The notes: a model not told the origin generated them from the sequence alone. A DNA stretch of 64,000 nt from Peribacillus saganii (GCF_003429095.1 NZ_QVTE01000046.1:1-64000), one strand, 5' to 3'. Positions 26,720-35,352 are shown, counted from the first letter of the stretch. Numbers and translations: made by a program.

Positions 26720-27616
26720 TTAACTTGATATTTTATTTTCAGACTTCCATTGATTTAATTTTTTTTCAATAAAGGGAACAAACCGGTCATCACGCTGCAG
26801 CTCGAACACTTGAAGTGATTTCGTTAAATAGAAGCTTGCGGATTTGTAGTCGCCCTTTAACTCGTAATTATAGCCCGTATGATAATGAAGCTCACCAAGA
26901 GAGAACAAAAGATCATGTTCAATGCACCACTTAATCGCTTCATTACAGTAGGAGATTGATTCATCGTACTGGTGTAATCTTGTCAGCAGCCTGGCAAAAT
27001 TATATATTAACCGCAGTTTTATTGTGTTATCTGTCAGGTATGGGAAGTTCTCCAGATACTTTAGGGCACCCTGATAAGTAGAATATGCTTCTTCGTAAAG
27101 CTTCTCTTCTACATAAAATACCGCTTTGCTGACCATTACATCGAGTTCCCTTTCAGAATATATCTTTTCAGATTGCCTTGTTAAGGAGAGGGCCTCTTCA
27201 ATTAGTGTAAGGGCTGTTTGCAAGTCTTTATTTTTAAAATACTCGTAAATACCTTTATGCCAGAGCAATAATTGATAGTTTTTCTTGTTTTGCGTAAAGA
27301 GCGGATTCTTTTCCTCCGCCTTGATGATTTGCCGAATGGTATCAAAGTCCAACTTGTGTCTTGCTAATCTAAGCTGATTTTCCACCTCTTGAATGTAGTC
27401 CAGCCTTGGAGTCATACCTATATCAAAGAAGTAGTTCACGTCAACACCAAGCCGCTGTGAAATTAAATAAAGTGTCGTAGCGTAAGGGAAGACATCGCCT
27501 TTTTCAATTTTGCTGATCTGTGCCTGGGTACAGATTCCGTCAGCGAGCTCACCCTGTGAAAGACCCATTTGTTTACGGAGCTCTTTTATCTTTTGTCCGA
27601 TTACGGAAAAATCCAT
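26720..27616 (-). CDS. PlcR-type (RNPP) peptide-responsive transcriptional regulator
   Basis: A 298-residue regulator. Residues about 6-60 are a helix-turn-helix of the XRE class (IGQKIKELRKQMGLSQGELADG, here quoted in parts: LRKQMGLSQGELA, then QISKIEKGDVFP). Residues about 75-290 are helical repeats of TPR type with recurring Tyr/Leu/Ala patterns (for example DKQTALTLIEEAL-like and YDESISYCNEAIKWC). This is the architecture of PlcR, PrgX and NprR, which bind a short imported peptide. A gene for a secreted 43-residue peptide starts 197 bases away on the opposite strand. The ATG follows GAAGGGAA. Regulated genes probably include itself and the peptide gene, given the shared operator-like motif. 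Confidence 0.85.
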   Translation of the reverse strand: MDFSVIGQKIKELRKQMGLSQGELADGICTQAQISKIEKGDVFPYATTLYLISQRLGVDVNYFFDIGMTPRLDYIQEVENQLRLARHKLDFDTIRQIIKAEEKNPLFTQNKKNYQLLLWHKGIYEYFKNKDLQTALTLIEEALSLTRQSEKIYSERELDVMVSKAVFYVEEKLYEEAYSTYQGALKYLENFPYLTDNTIKLRLIYNFARLLTRLHQYDESISYCNEAIKWCIEHDLLFSLGELHYHTGYNYELKGDYKSASFYLTKSLQVFELQRDDRFVPFIEKKLNQWKSENKISS

Positions 27617-27633
27617 TTATCTGTTCCCTTCAT

Positions 27634-27657
27634 AATATTCCTAAAGTTATAATTTTT
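27634..27657. promoter_or_regulatory. Operator-like motif, copy 1
   Basis: AATATTCCTAAAGTTATAAT resembles copies at 27747-27767 and 28525-28551. It lies about 20 bases upstream of the regulator start, in its leader or promoter. It may be an autoregulatory site for the PlcR-like protein. Confidence 0.45.
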
Positions 27658-27746
27658 TTAAATTACGGAGAAATATGGAATAAACATGTGATTCTATATG
27701 TAAAAACGGTTAAAAACAGCAATATGATATTTTCTAATATGTGGTT

Positions 27747-27767
27747 AAATATAACTATAGTTTTTAT
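27747..27767. promoter_or_regulatory. Operator-like palindrome, copy 2, before the peptide gene
   Basis: AAATATAACTATAGTTTTTA centres on the near-perfect palindrome ATAACTATAGTTAT (one mismatch here). Its reverse complement shares 14 consecutive bases (CTATAGTTATATTT) with copy 3. A TATTAT -10-like box starts at 27771, so the palindrome covers the -35 position of the peptide gene, which lacks a -35 consensus; this fits activation by a bound regulator. Confidence 0.5.
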
Positions 27768-27813
27768 TTCTATTATAGCAATGTTTCTTCAACCAAAAAA
27801 GGAGGAATTACCT

Positions 27814-27945
27814 ATGAAAAAGAAGCTTGTAGGTGTATTGTTTGCTCTTGTGCTAGTAGCAGGAATGGTTGCAGTTGGATCAAATCCGGCAGATGCAGCA
27901 GCAGAATTACCGCCCATGTTGACAGAACTTCCGCCAATGCTGTAA
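27814..27945 (+). CDS. Secreted PapR-like signalling pre-peptide with duplicated ELPPML end
   Basis: A 43-residue peptide with a classical signal: MKKK, a hydrophobic core (LVGVLFALVLVAGMVAVG) and a cleavage-like ADAAA near residues 26-30. The exported tail contains ELPPML twice, separated by Thr, and the second copy is the extreme C-terminus. PapR of the Bacillus cereus group is similarly small (48 residues), secreted, and its C-terminal residues (ending ...DLPFEF) are the signal sensed by PlcR after re-import; x-L-P-x-x resembles it. GGAGGAATTACCT is the ribosome site. It is divergent from the PlcR-type regulator. The call is inferred from size, context and the tail; the mature form is unknown, perhaps five to seven residues. 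Confidence 0.78.
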   Translation: MKKKLVGVLFALVLVAGMVAVGSNPADAAAELPPMLTELPPML

Positions 27946-28163
27946 TAAATGACAATTTCTATACCCAATTCACACCTCTTACATAGGGGTGTTTTTTAGT
28001 TTTCGTTACACCGGATTAATGTTTCTGTTAAATTTTTAAAATAAATGTTTACCCGCCAATAAAGCGGGTAATAGTAAATAGTCATTATAATCAGTCGTTA
28101 TGTTTTGGAGCAGATTCATCATCCATGAAGCACATAATGCACTGCAAAGGAGCGACAGCAGCT

Positions 28164-28310
28164 TTGAAATTAGAGACATTAAAACTAAATCGGGTTCACC
28201 AACAGAAACAGATAAAAAAACCAATCACTGAACACAAGAGTACAGAAGCCACCCAGAGGCAAATGTATAATGAGATTTTAAACAAACTTAAAAAAAATAG
28301 TATTCGGTAA
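28164..28310 (+). CDS. Possible small basic protein
   Basis: A 48-codon frame with a TTG start, ten bases after AAAGGAG (the frame is open to an ATG at 28125 without ribosome site). The product is very basic and hydrophilic (LKLNRVHQQKQIKKPI..., ending EILNKLKKNSIR). A terminator follows immediately, which supports expression. No family recognised. Confidence 0.4.
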   Translation: MKLETLKLNRVHQQKQIKKPITEHKSTEATQRQMYNEILNKLKKNSIR

Positions 28311-28314
28311 CATT

Positions 28315-28349
28315 ACCTGCGGAAAAAAGTTGTATCCGTGGGTTTTTTG
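28315..28349 (+). terminator. Terminator after the small basic ORF
   Basis: ACCTGCGG and CCGTGGGT pair with two G-U pairs across a 13-base loop, followed by TTTTTTGTTTTT. Confidence 0.7.
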
Positions 28350-28524
28350 TTTTTAAATAAAGTGTAGTGTACAAACATCCCCAAACAGGTTGGCGAGACA
28401 AAGTGTATAGTGAAATTCATGTTGCACCACAGAGTTCTTGTCCAAAGTTACCATAGCTCATTAGGCAACAATCCAGTATGTATCCGACAATAATCATTCC
28501 TCTGAAGTAAAGTTTTCCAAAGAA

Positions 28525-28551
28525 AATATTCCTATAGTTATATTTTTATAG
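28525..28551. promoter_or_regulatory. Operator-like motif, copy 3
   Basis: AATATTCCTATAGTTATATT shares its first ten bases and later core with copy 1, and CTATAGTTATATTT with copy 2 on the opposite strand. It lies about 430 bases before the CorA-like gene, so that gene or an RNA between them may be part of the regulon. The nearby TTATCA and TAATAT (17-base spacing, 28627-28655) could be a promoter, weakly supported. Confidence 0.45.
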
Positions 28552-28652
28552 AAGCGCTTGCGGTTTTGCTGGTAAAATCACCTATTTTGCCTAATTTTCA
28601 GGAATAACGGGCGATTTTAGGGTTTTTATCAAAATAGGAAAAATGATTTAAT

Positions 28653-28878
28653 ATAGGTAACAACCTATTACCTTGCAGCAAGGGTTCAGATTTTTAAATC
28701 GAACGTTCTGCAAGTGTTAATATGTGTGTCCATTTTGTTATGTTACCTCAGATTATATTCTGCGAAAGAATATACATCTGAACTTCTGGAAACCCTCTGT
28801 TTCTAGTACCCGATTAGTGGGGGAACCGAAAAGGTATCCCGATTGCCCTCAGGCTGTATTTGCCTGGGGGATTTTTTT
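28653..28878 (+). promoter_or_regulatory. Possible structured leader ending in a terminator, before the CorA-like gene
   Basis: The stretch has hairpins ATAGGT/ACCTAT (28653-28670) and CTTGCAG/CTGCAAG, a GGGGGAACCGAAAAGGT segment and, at 28846-28878, a strong terminator (CCCTCAGGC, loop, GCCTGGGGG, then ATTTTTTT). No supported ORF lies in it. It may be an attenuating leader or the end of a small RNA. A separate promoter-like pair, TTTACA at 28900 and TATTAA at 28923, lies after the terminator, so the gene may not depend on it. I could not match it to a known riboswitch. Confidence 0.4.
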
Positions 28879-28962
28879 GTGCCTAAACACCACCCTTGTT
28901 TTACATTCCCGCCAGCTGGGTATATTAATATAATCGGATTTTCTACAAGGTGGGACAGCGTT

Positions 28963-30417
28963 ATGGTAGATTTTACTGAAAAGGAATCAGAAAATGAGGA
29001 TAATTTGAAAACAAACAGGGCAAATTTGCAGTTTGTGTTTCCGTTTATGCTGGATAAAGACAAGATTGATAATTTTATCCGGAAGCTGCAGGAAGAGAAT
29101 TTTTCTTTTTTCTCATTAAAAGACTTAAGTCTGGAGAACAGGTTTTATGGAGGAAATAAGGTAAGCCACCGCTCGCTGGAACAGTTTTTCCTTCCCAATA
29201 TCGAGCCGATATTATTTCCTGAAGATGTTAAAAAAATTGAGGGCTTTCGACGCTTTACAAAGAATCTGGATTTGCCTTGTACATTTGATTCCAACCATTT
29301 GCATACCGGGTTCGAAATTCTTTCTATAGACATATTTGTATGTCCATTTCATATAGGTATAATGAACATCCGTGTTGAGCTTCCGAAAGATCTGGGCTAC
29401 TCGGATGTACTTCACTTTGGAGACGTTTTTCGTGTAATGGAGCCAATTGATGAGGATCAGGATGATTCCAAAATCATTCATGAAACGGGCGAGTACACCA
29501 AAATAAAAGATTTCATCTTTAAAGCGCTTTGCCCGTTTATGTCAGATTATATGGACCATCAGCCTAATTCTTCCTATTTCGGAAGCCTTCCGTTCTTTAT
29601 TGATGAAAGGATGTATGTCATTGGATACATTGAAGTTCCGGAAAATAGTCAAATATCGGATACTGACCTTTATCGGGCTGGCCAGCTGAATGGATATAAT
29701 GTAAATGGGAAACCAGCTGTTGGAGCGCTGAATCCGGATTACATCAAGCGTTATTATAAGAACAGAGTATATGATCGCTGGGCAGACCAAACCTACTATG
29801 CCACAAGTGATTATAGTTTCATGTGCGTGACAAAAGCAACGGGTAGCCTGGCAGCACACCTGGCCAGTGAAATGTATGGATATCATTACTATTCACTGCT
29901 GCTTTATTACTATTATAAAATAGTGCTGATGAAGCTTACCCACGATCACTCAGCCATTGATGTGGAAAAAGACCACTCAAAAACGGAACTGCTTATCTTA
30001 ATGATTACCGAGTTTTCAGCGAAATACTTCTTTCCAGAGGTGAATAGCCGCGCTTCCGGAAAAGAACTGTTTCATATCATTAAAGAAGCCTTCCAAATCG
30101 ATTACCTGTTTGATCACATCAAAAAGACTCTTGATAGCCTATACCAAAACCAGGAAAATATGTCTTCCAGACGGAATAATTACCTGCTGCAAATCCTGAC
30201 AACATATACGGTCATATCGGGAATATACGGAATGAACTTGGTCATCCATGACTGGGAAGGGAAAATTAAGTGGGCCAAAATTCCCGGCTACACGGTGTTT
30301 GAATGGATCTCGTTATTCACGGCAGTCAGCGGCATTATTGTTGCAGCTTTCCTTGGAATCCATGCGCTGCGCCATTGGCTCCGGGAAAAAAACAGTTTTA
30401 AGAAGAAAATTTTCTAA
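28963..30417 (+). CDS. Divergent CorA-like membrane protein
   Basis: A 484-residue protein whose C-terminus has the CorA hallmarks: two membrane helices (about residues 405-428 and 448-470), the first ending in the signature YGMN (SGIYGMNLVI), and a basic end (HWLREKNSFKKKIF). The preceding long helix, about residues 365-400, resembles the CorA stalk. The large N-terminal domain is not recognisable. CorA proteins carry Mg2+ or other divalent cations, but this family is far from the standard one, so the cargo is unknown. The start at 28963 follows AAGGTGG by nine bases; the frame is open further upstream through a terminator, which argues against longer starts. Confidence 0.7.
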   Translation: MVDFTEKESENEDNLKTNRANLQFVFPFMLDKDKIDNFIRKLQEENFSFFSLKDLSLENRFYGGNKVSHRSLEQFFLPNIEPILFPEDVKKIEGFRRFTKNLDLPCTFDSNHLHTGFEILSIDIFVCPFHIGIMNIRVELPKDLGYSDVLHFGDVFRVMEPIDEDQDDSKIIHETGEYTKIKDFIFKALCPFMSDYMDHQPNSSYFGSLPFFIDERMYVIGYIEVPENSQISDTDLYRAGQLNGYNVNGKPAVGALNPDYIKRYYKNRVYDRWADQTYYATSDYSFMCVTKATGSLAAHLASEMYGYHYYSLLLYYYYKIVLMKLTHDHSAIDVEKDHSKTELLILMITEFSAKYFFPEVNSRASGKELFHIIKEAFQIDYLFDHIKKTLDSLYQNQENMSSRRNNYLLQILTTYTVISGIYGMNLVIHDWEGKIKWAKIPGYTVFEWISLFTAVSGIIVAAFLGIHALRHWLREKNSFKKKIF

Positions 30418-30527
30418 GCGACTGGTTGTCCTAAGAAATTTTCACTGCAGGCAGAACTTTTAATTGGATATACAGTACAACCTTTAAATATGATATAACA
30501 AAACAATAATTTTCATATGGAGGACAT

Positions 30528-30983
30528 ATGTCACGTTATAATAACAGGAAAAAAAGCGGACGGAAGAAAGCAATGAAGATTTTGTTAGGCTTTGTGATTG
30601 TCATTGCAGGATTAGGCTATGGTGTTTATTATTATGGAACAAAAATTGCCTCCGATAAGTTGGTGGATTCCGTTTCACAAGAGCTGGAAAGCAGCGGGGA
30701 AATGGAAAATATCAAGCAATCGGTTGAAAACGATCCCGAATTGAAGCAATTCGTGGAAGAAGGGAAAAATGTCGACGAAAGCAAGCTGCCATTCACAACA
30801 AAGGAAGAAGCAACCCGCGTATTGGTCAAAAAGTTTGGCGTTAACGAACTGCAGGACATCCAGCAGGGTGTACAAAGCGGAACCATGACAAAAGACGAAG
30901 TGATGCAGAAAGCCCAAAGCAAGCTGACCGAGGAAGAGATGCTGGCGCTGAAGGTTATCGTGTATAAGGAATTGAATAAGTAA
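30528..30983 (+). CDS. Small membrane-anchored protein, unknown
   Basis: A 151-residue protein with a basic N-terminus (RYNNRKKSGRKKAMK), one membrane helix at about 16-37 (ILLGFVIVIAGLGYGVYYYG) and an extracytoplasmic helical part rich in Glu, Lys and Gln. Residues 110-135 (DIQQGVQSGTMTKDEVMQKA) resemble small helical domains of sporulation or surface proteins of Bacillus, but no family is named with confidence. The ATG follows TGGAGG. It is followed by a terminator and then by the PBP gene. Confidence 0.75.
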   Translation: MSRYNNRKKSGRKKAMKILLGFVIVIAGLGYGVYYYGTKIASDKLVDSVSQELESSGEMENIKQSVENDPELKQFVEEGKNVDESKLPFTTKEEATRVLVKKFGVNELQDIQQGVQSGTMTKDEVMQKAQSKLTEEEMLALKVIVYKELNK

Positions 30984-30986
30984 GGT

Positions 30987-31031
30987 GCCTGTCACCCAAC
31001 ACTTTAACGTGGAGGGTTTCAGGCTTTTTTT
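30987..31031 (+). terminator. Terminator between the small membrane protein and the PBP gene
   Basis: GCCTG...CAGGC with an inner CCC/GGG pairing, followed by TTTTTTT. Confidence 0.65.
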
Positions 31032-31067
31032 GTTACAATATAGTAAAATCCTCCCGGAGGTGCCCAG

Positions 31068-33080
31068 ATGAAGAGACTAATCCTGCTGTTTATTGCAACA
31101 TTCCTAATGTTTGCCCTATCGGCCTGTAAGGAAGAGGAGCCGCAGCCAGAAGAAAGATTTGCGGCCTATACAAAACTATGGAACAGTCAGAAATTCGATG
31201 AAATGTATGATTATCTTTCAACAGATGCCAAAAAAGGTATCAGCAAGAAAGACTTTATTGACCGGTATGAAAAAATATACGACGGCATTGAAATAGAAAA
31301 TTTAAAAATCACCTACAAAAAGCCAAAGGAAATAAAGGAGGACAGCAAGCGGAAAAACGCTTCCCTTCCGTATGATGCCTCAATGGAGACAATCGCCGGT
31401 CCGGTAAATTTCTCGCAAAAGGCAAAGTTCGTCAAGGAAGAACGCGATAAGGCAGTCAACTGGTATATCGACTGGAATCCAAAGCATATTTTCCCCGAGT
31501 TAAAGGAAGGGGAGAAGGTCAGTGTCGACTCTTATCCCGCTGTGAGGGGAGAAATCGTTGACCGAAACGAGCGGGGCCTAGCCTTGAACGGGTCAGTATA
31601 TGAGGCTGGAATCGTCCCGGAAAAAATGACAGGAAATGAACAAAACAGTATCTCACAAACAGCAAAGCTATTAAACATGAGCGAAGAGGAAATTCAAAAA
31701 CAGCTGGATCAGACTTGGGTACAGCCTGGCAGCTTCGTTCCTTTGAAGAAATTTTCGATGGAACAGACGGCGCTGCTTGAGCAGCTAATCAAAGTGCCGG
31801 GCGTAATGGTCAACGAGACGGAAGACCGAATCTATCCATATAAAGAAGCAACCGCCCATCTGATAGGATATATTGGCCCAATTTCTGCCGAGGAGCTGGA
31901 AAAAAGAAAAGGTGAGGGCTATTCAGCAAACGATGTAATCGGGAAGCGGGGACTCGAACAGGTATTTGAGGAGCGGCTGAAAGGGGAAGGCGGTGCAAGC
32001 ATTTACATTAAAGCGGAAAACGGACAGGAGAAGGTGATTGCCACAAAACCGGCAGAAGAAGGGGAAACCATCTACCTAACCATTGATGCTGAACTGCAAA
32101 AAACCATTCTGGCTCAATACAAAGGAGCAAAGGGAACGGCAGCTGCCATCCATCCTGTTACAGGGGAAACATTGGCATTGGTAAGCAGCCCATCCTTTGA
32201 TCCAAACAAATTTGTGCTTGGAATATCCCAATCTGAACGAACCGCACTCGAGAAAAATCCGGATAAACCGCTGTTAAACAGGTTTACGTCCCTTTACTCC
32301 CCAGGTTCCACCATTAAGCCGCTGGTTGCGGCAGCTGCGCTGGAAAATGGAGTAGATCCCAATAAGGCCATGAACATTAAAGGCTTGCAATGGCAAAAAT
32401 CGAAAAGCTGGGGCAACTACCGAATCACCCGTGTCCATGATTATGGAAAGCCTGTTAACATGAAGGATGCACTGGTATATTCCGATAACATCTACTTTGC
32501 CCAAAAAGCACTCGAGCTTGGACAGGAAAAATTCACGGCAGGTCTAAAAAAATTCGGATTTGAAGAAAAGATGATATATGAGTATCCAATGTCTGCAGCC
32601 AAAATCGGCGACATCAGTACCGAAATTAAACTGGCCGACAGCGGCTATGGCCAGGGGCAGCTGCAGGCCACCTCGCTGCACATGGCAGCGGCCTACACTG
32701 CTTTTGTAAACAACGGCAGTATAATTGCGCCCACCCTTGAACTGGACAAAGAACAGCAAACCTGGAAACCCAACACAATCTCAGCCAACAGCAACGCTGC
32801 TGTCATGGCTGGTTTAAAGGAAATCGTTACAAATCCTAAAGGGACGGCGCACTCAGCGGCCGACCTTGGCATTCCGATAGCCGGCAAAACCGGAACGGCT
32901 GAACTAAAGCAAAAACAAGGTGAAACAGGAACCGAGAACGGCTGGTTTGTCGCCTTTAATACCGAGAATCCACGACTGCTTATCGCCCTTATGCAGGAAA
33001 ACGTCCCAAAAGGCGGCAGTAAGCATGCGGTGGATAAAGTGGAAGCCATCATGACTAATTATTTTAGAATTAAACACTAA
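31068..33080 (+). CDS. pbpC: Class B penicillin-binding protein with MecA_N domain (PBP3/PbpC type)
   Basis: A D,D-transpeptidase that crosslinks peptidoglycan on the outer face of the membrane. The 670-residue protein begins with a lipoprotein-like signal (ALSAC, Cys20), then an NTF2-like MecA_N domain (about residues 25-145), a PBP dimerisation domain (about 155-310) and the transpeptidase domain. The active-site motifs are SPGSTIKP (S-x-x-K), YSDN (S-x-N) and KTGTAE (K-T-G). Length matches B. subtilis PBP3 (668), a relative of staphylococcal PBP2a with low affinity for beta-lactams. Whether this one has low affinity cannot be seen. GGAGGTG lies before the ATG. Single gene with its own terminator. 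Confidence 0.94.
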   Translation: MKRLILLFIATFLMFALSACKEEEPQPEERFAAYTKLWNSQKFDEMYDYLSTDAKKGISKKDFIDRYEKIYDGIEIENLKITYKKPKEIKEDSKRKNASLPYDASMETIAGPVNFSQKAKFVKEERDKAVNWYIDWNPKHIFPELKEGEKVSVDSYPAVRGEIVDRNERGLALNGSVYEAGIVPEKMTGNEQNSISQTAKLLNMSEEEIQKQLDQTWVQPGSFVPLKKFSMEQTALLEQLIKVPGVMVNETEDRIYPYKEATAHLIGYIGPISAEELEKRKGEGYSANDVIGKRGLEQVFEERLKGEGGASIYIKAENGQEKVIATKPAEEGETIYLTIDAELQKTILAQYKGAKGTAAAIHPVTGETLALVSSPSFDPNKFVLGISQSERTALEKNPDKPLLNRFTSLYSPGSTIKPLVAAAALENGVDPNKAMNIKGLQWQKSKSWGNYRITRVHDYGKPVNMKDALVYSDNIYFAQKALELGQEKFTAGLKKFGFEEKMIYEYPMSAAKIGDISTEIKLADSGYGQGQLQATSLHMAAAYTAFVNNGSIIAPTLELDKEQQTWKPNTISANSNAAVMAGLKEIVTNPKGTAHSAADLGIPIAGKTGTAELKQKQGETGTENGWFVAFNTENPRLLIALMQENVPKGGSKHAVDKVEAIMTNYFRIKH

Positions 33081-33097
33081 AATAAGTGTATATACGT

Positions 33098-33126
33098 GCA
33101 GCAGGTGGAGAGCCCTGCTGCTTTAT
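33098..33126 (+). terminator. Terminator after pbpC
   Basis: GCAGCAGG - TGGAGAGC - CCTGCTGC followed by TTTATTAA. Confidence 0.7.
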
Positions 33127-33235
33127 TAATTTAACTTCTTTAAGAAATTGTTCGACACGTACATGATAGATAGGCACAACTTGACCAATCTTTTTTCTAG
33201 CATCGTATCTTTTTCCTTCAAAATAAGAGGCTATT

Positions 33236-34756
33236 TTAAGCTGTATGCTTACCTCTTAATTTCCAAATTTGATATAACATAGCCAAGGATGTATAAACGG
33301 TTAAGTAAGTGAGGATCTTCCAGCCTGTTTGTAAATAAGGCTTTACTGCTGTCTGTACGGTTTCACTTGTTAAAAAGGCTCTCTGATCAATACAAATGTA
33401 AGTTGCTAGTGTTATTAAAAGGACAATAGCAATGATACCCTCAGTAAGTTTGCTTCTTGTGTTGCCCCTCTCTGCATTATACTGATTTGCCCAACCGTCT
33501 TTTTTGTTAGCGGATAATTTTCCTAACCAAGCATTTATAAAAGTAACTAAATTGACCCACAAGTAAATTTCCGGGCTAATCAGCAATGCAGCTAGAATAA
33601 CATCTATTGTCCTGTGCATAGGAGTCTTAATAGCAAGTATGGTATTTAATACAGATGCTATAACAACAGGTGTAATCCATACCCAGGACCAATAAAACTG
33701 ATCTGTAGCAATAGCTAAAACTAATAGTAAAATGAATAATAAACGTATTATTAAATCAATCAATGATTTAATTTGAGATCTCCATATTTTCCCTTTGTGT
33801 TTTGATTTAACTCCGATATCAGAATTGGTAAGTAACTCCACAGTTCCTGATTGCCATTTGTTTCGTTGCTGTCGGAACGTATGATATGATCTCATAGCGT
33901 CAACAAAACAACGAGCTGTAGGACTGATTAGTGTTTTCCATTTCTTCTGGATTTGCCATGTTAACAGCATATCCTCTACGTCACTTTCATCCTGCCAAGG
34001 GCCATCTAACTTGTTTTCATCTATAACATATTGTAATGCTTCTGGCCGAAACAAAGTGGCTTGGCCGCCAAGAACATAGGTACTTCCGCCACTATATTGG
34101 AGATCCAGCAGCCAGCTTGCCATATCTTGTTTTTGCTGATGTGTCCACCAGCGTTCGATTGGTCCCCCATAGTCACCGCTTGCCATTTTTTCTTCGTAAT
34201 ACACATCATCTCCTGAAATTAGGCTTTTCTTTTTGGGCATTCTCATGGTGTACTTCGCCATTACTCCACCAATATTTCGCGCACTCATTAGCCCCTCCCA
34301 CAATTGAAACAATGCGCCCGGTGCAAGTCGGCTATCAGCATCCATACCAAGTATTGCCTTAACAGAAAGTCTATAATAATCTTCGAATATCGTTGATTTT
34401 TTTTCATATAAGTCTAGGGGATCTCCATAAATACTTTTCCAAGCTGCGTTTAAAGCCCCCACTTTTCGTTGTTTATTATTCTTCGTGGTTAGAACTTTCA
34501 ATCTTAGATTGAATTCTTGTCCTGCTTCTAATGCTACTTCTTCTGTTCGGTCTGTACAGTTATCAGCAATTACAATAACATCAAGCTCAATGTCTTTAGG
34601 CAAGGATTGATCCCCTAAACCGGCTAAACAGTCACGGATTGATTTCTCTTCATTATGTACCGGAATAAAAGCAACAATTCGCGGCTTCATATACGTTTTG
34701 CTAACTCTGGCTACTGTTGAGTCACTAGAAATATCTATAATATTAGATACCTCCAT
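33236..34756 (-). CDS. Processive GT2-family glycosyltransferase, membrane
   Basis: A 506-residue inverting glycosyltransferase of the cellulose/hyaluronan-synthase type. The GT-A domain (about residues 25-300) has IVAFIPVHNEEKSIRD at its start, the DADSR metal motif, the catalytic ESDVED segment and QQRNKWQSG, a Q-x-x-R/K-W variant of the processivity motif. Three or four membrane helices follow (about 335-395, 440-460, 475-500). The sugar and acceptor are unknown; similar proteins make extracellular beta-glycans. The ATG at 34756 is preferred over the TTG six codons upstream because GGAGGATGAG is placed correctly for it. It lies alone on the minus strand, between pbpC and the S-layer gene. 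Confidence 0.85.
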   Translation of the reverse strand: MEVSNIIDISSDSTVARVSKTYMKPRIVAFIPVHNEEKSIRDCLAGLGDQSLPKDIELDVIVIADNCTDRTEEVALEAGQEFNLRLKVLTTKNNKQRKVGALNAAWKSIYGDPLDLYEKKSTIFEDYYRLSVKAILGMDADSRLAPGALFQLWEGLMSARNIGGVMAKYTMRMPKKKSLISGDDVYYEEKMASGDYGGPIERWWTHQQKQDMASWLLDLQYSGGSTYVLGGQATLFRPEALQYVIDENKLDGPWQDESDVEDMLLTWQIQKKWKTLISPTARCFVDAMRSYHTFRQQRNKWQSGTVELLTNSDIGVKSKHKGKIWRSQIKSLIDLIIRLLFILLLVLAIATDQFYWSWVWITPVVIASVLNTILAIKTPMHRTIDVILAALLISPEIYLWVNLVTFINAWLGKLSANKKDGWANQYNAERGNTRSKLTEGIIAIVLLITLATYICIDQRAFLTSETVQTAVKPYLQTGWKILTYLTVYTSLAMLYQIWKLRGKHTA

Positions 34757-34803
34757 ATAATACTCATCCTCCAAATAAAAGCTTACGTTCTTTTTTGGAG
34801 GCT

Positions 34804-34830
34804 AGTTTCTCCTCGAAAGAAACTCTTTTT
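34804..34830 (+). terminator. Terminator-like hairpin, plus strand
   Basis: AGTTTCT - CCTCGA - AAGAAACT followed by CTTTTT. It lies in the divergent region between the GT2 gene and the S-layer gene, so the transcript it ends, if any, is unclear. Apart from it and the hairpin at 35338, nothing is visible in 34757-35392. Confidence 0.45.
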
Positions 34831-35337
34831 GTAAAAAATAAGATAATACACCATCTATGCTAAATGTATTAATTCATTCTGAATATAGAACTAAATTAAA
34901 GGTAATTAGAACTATTATTTTTGTTGTCTGGAATTTTTTTACAGAAAGGAGTAGTTTAGTAGCATCTCTTTTAAGATTATTGCGGTAAACCCTGACATCA
35001 GGCCGCTAAAGTGGAGGTCAATAATATTCGAAAAAAGGCGAGGATCGATAGAGGTACTTATTGAGTAGTAGTGGTAAAGGGAGAGGGTCAATGTAATTTC
35101 AATTGGATTTAAATAGAATAGCCCTCATTTATAGGGCTTGCAAATCCCCCTCCTTTTCCACAAATACCCTCACTAAACATCATCTCCCTTTATACACATC
35201 ATCTACCTGTAGAAAAATTTGTATAGATTGGTAGAATAGATAACGAGTTTAATAATCCATTTTTACCTTATTGTTAGTAATCTTCCAACGAATTACATAG
35301 GGGGTAAAAATTTGTTAAACGATCAATCTATTGTTTT

Positions 35338-35352
35338 CGGTGATTTTCACCG
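35338..35352 (+). promoter_or_regulatory. Hairpin in the S-layer leader
   Basis: CGGTGA - TTT - TCACCG lies 41 bases before the S-layer start. S-layer messages often have long stable leaders; this hairpin could stabilise the RNA. No T-run follows. Confidence 0.4.

Noticed and set aside
27617-27813. A classical PlcR box (TATGNANNNNTNCATA) before the signalling genes
   Set aside because: TATGGAATAAACATG comes close but the spacing is one base short; the palindromic CTATAG motif is better supported.
28724-28933. A 69-codon ORF before the CorA-like gene
   Set aside because: No ribosome site and it runs through a strong terminator; the composition is not protein-like.
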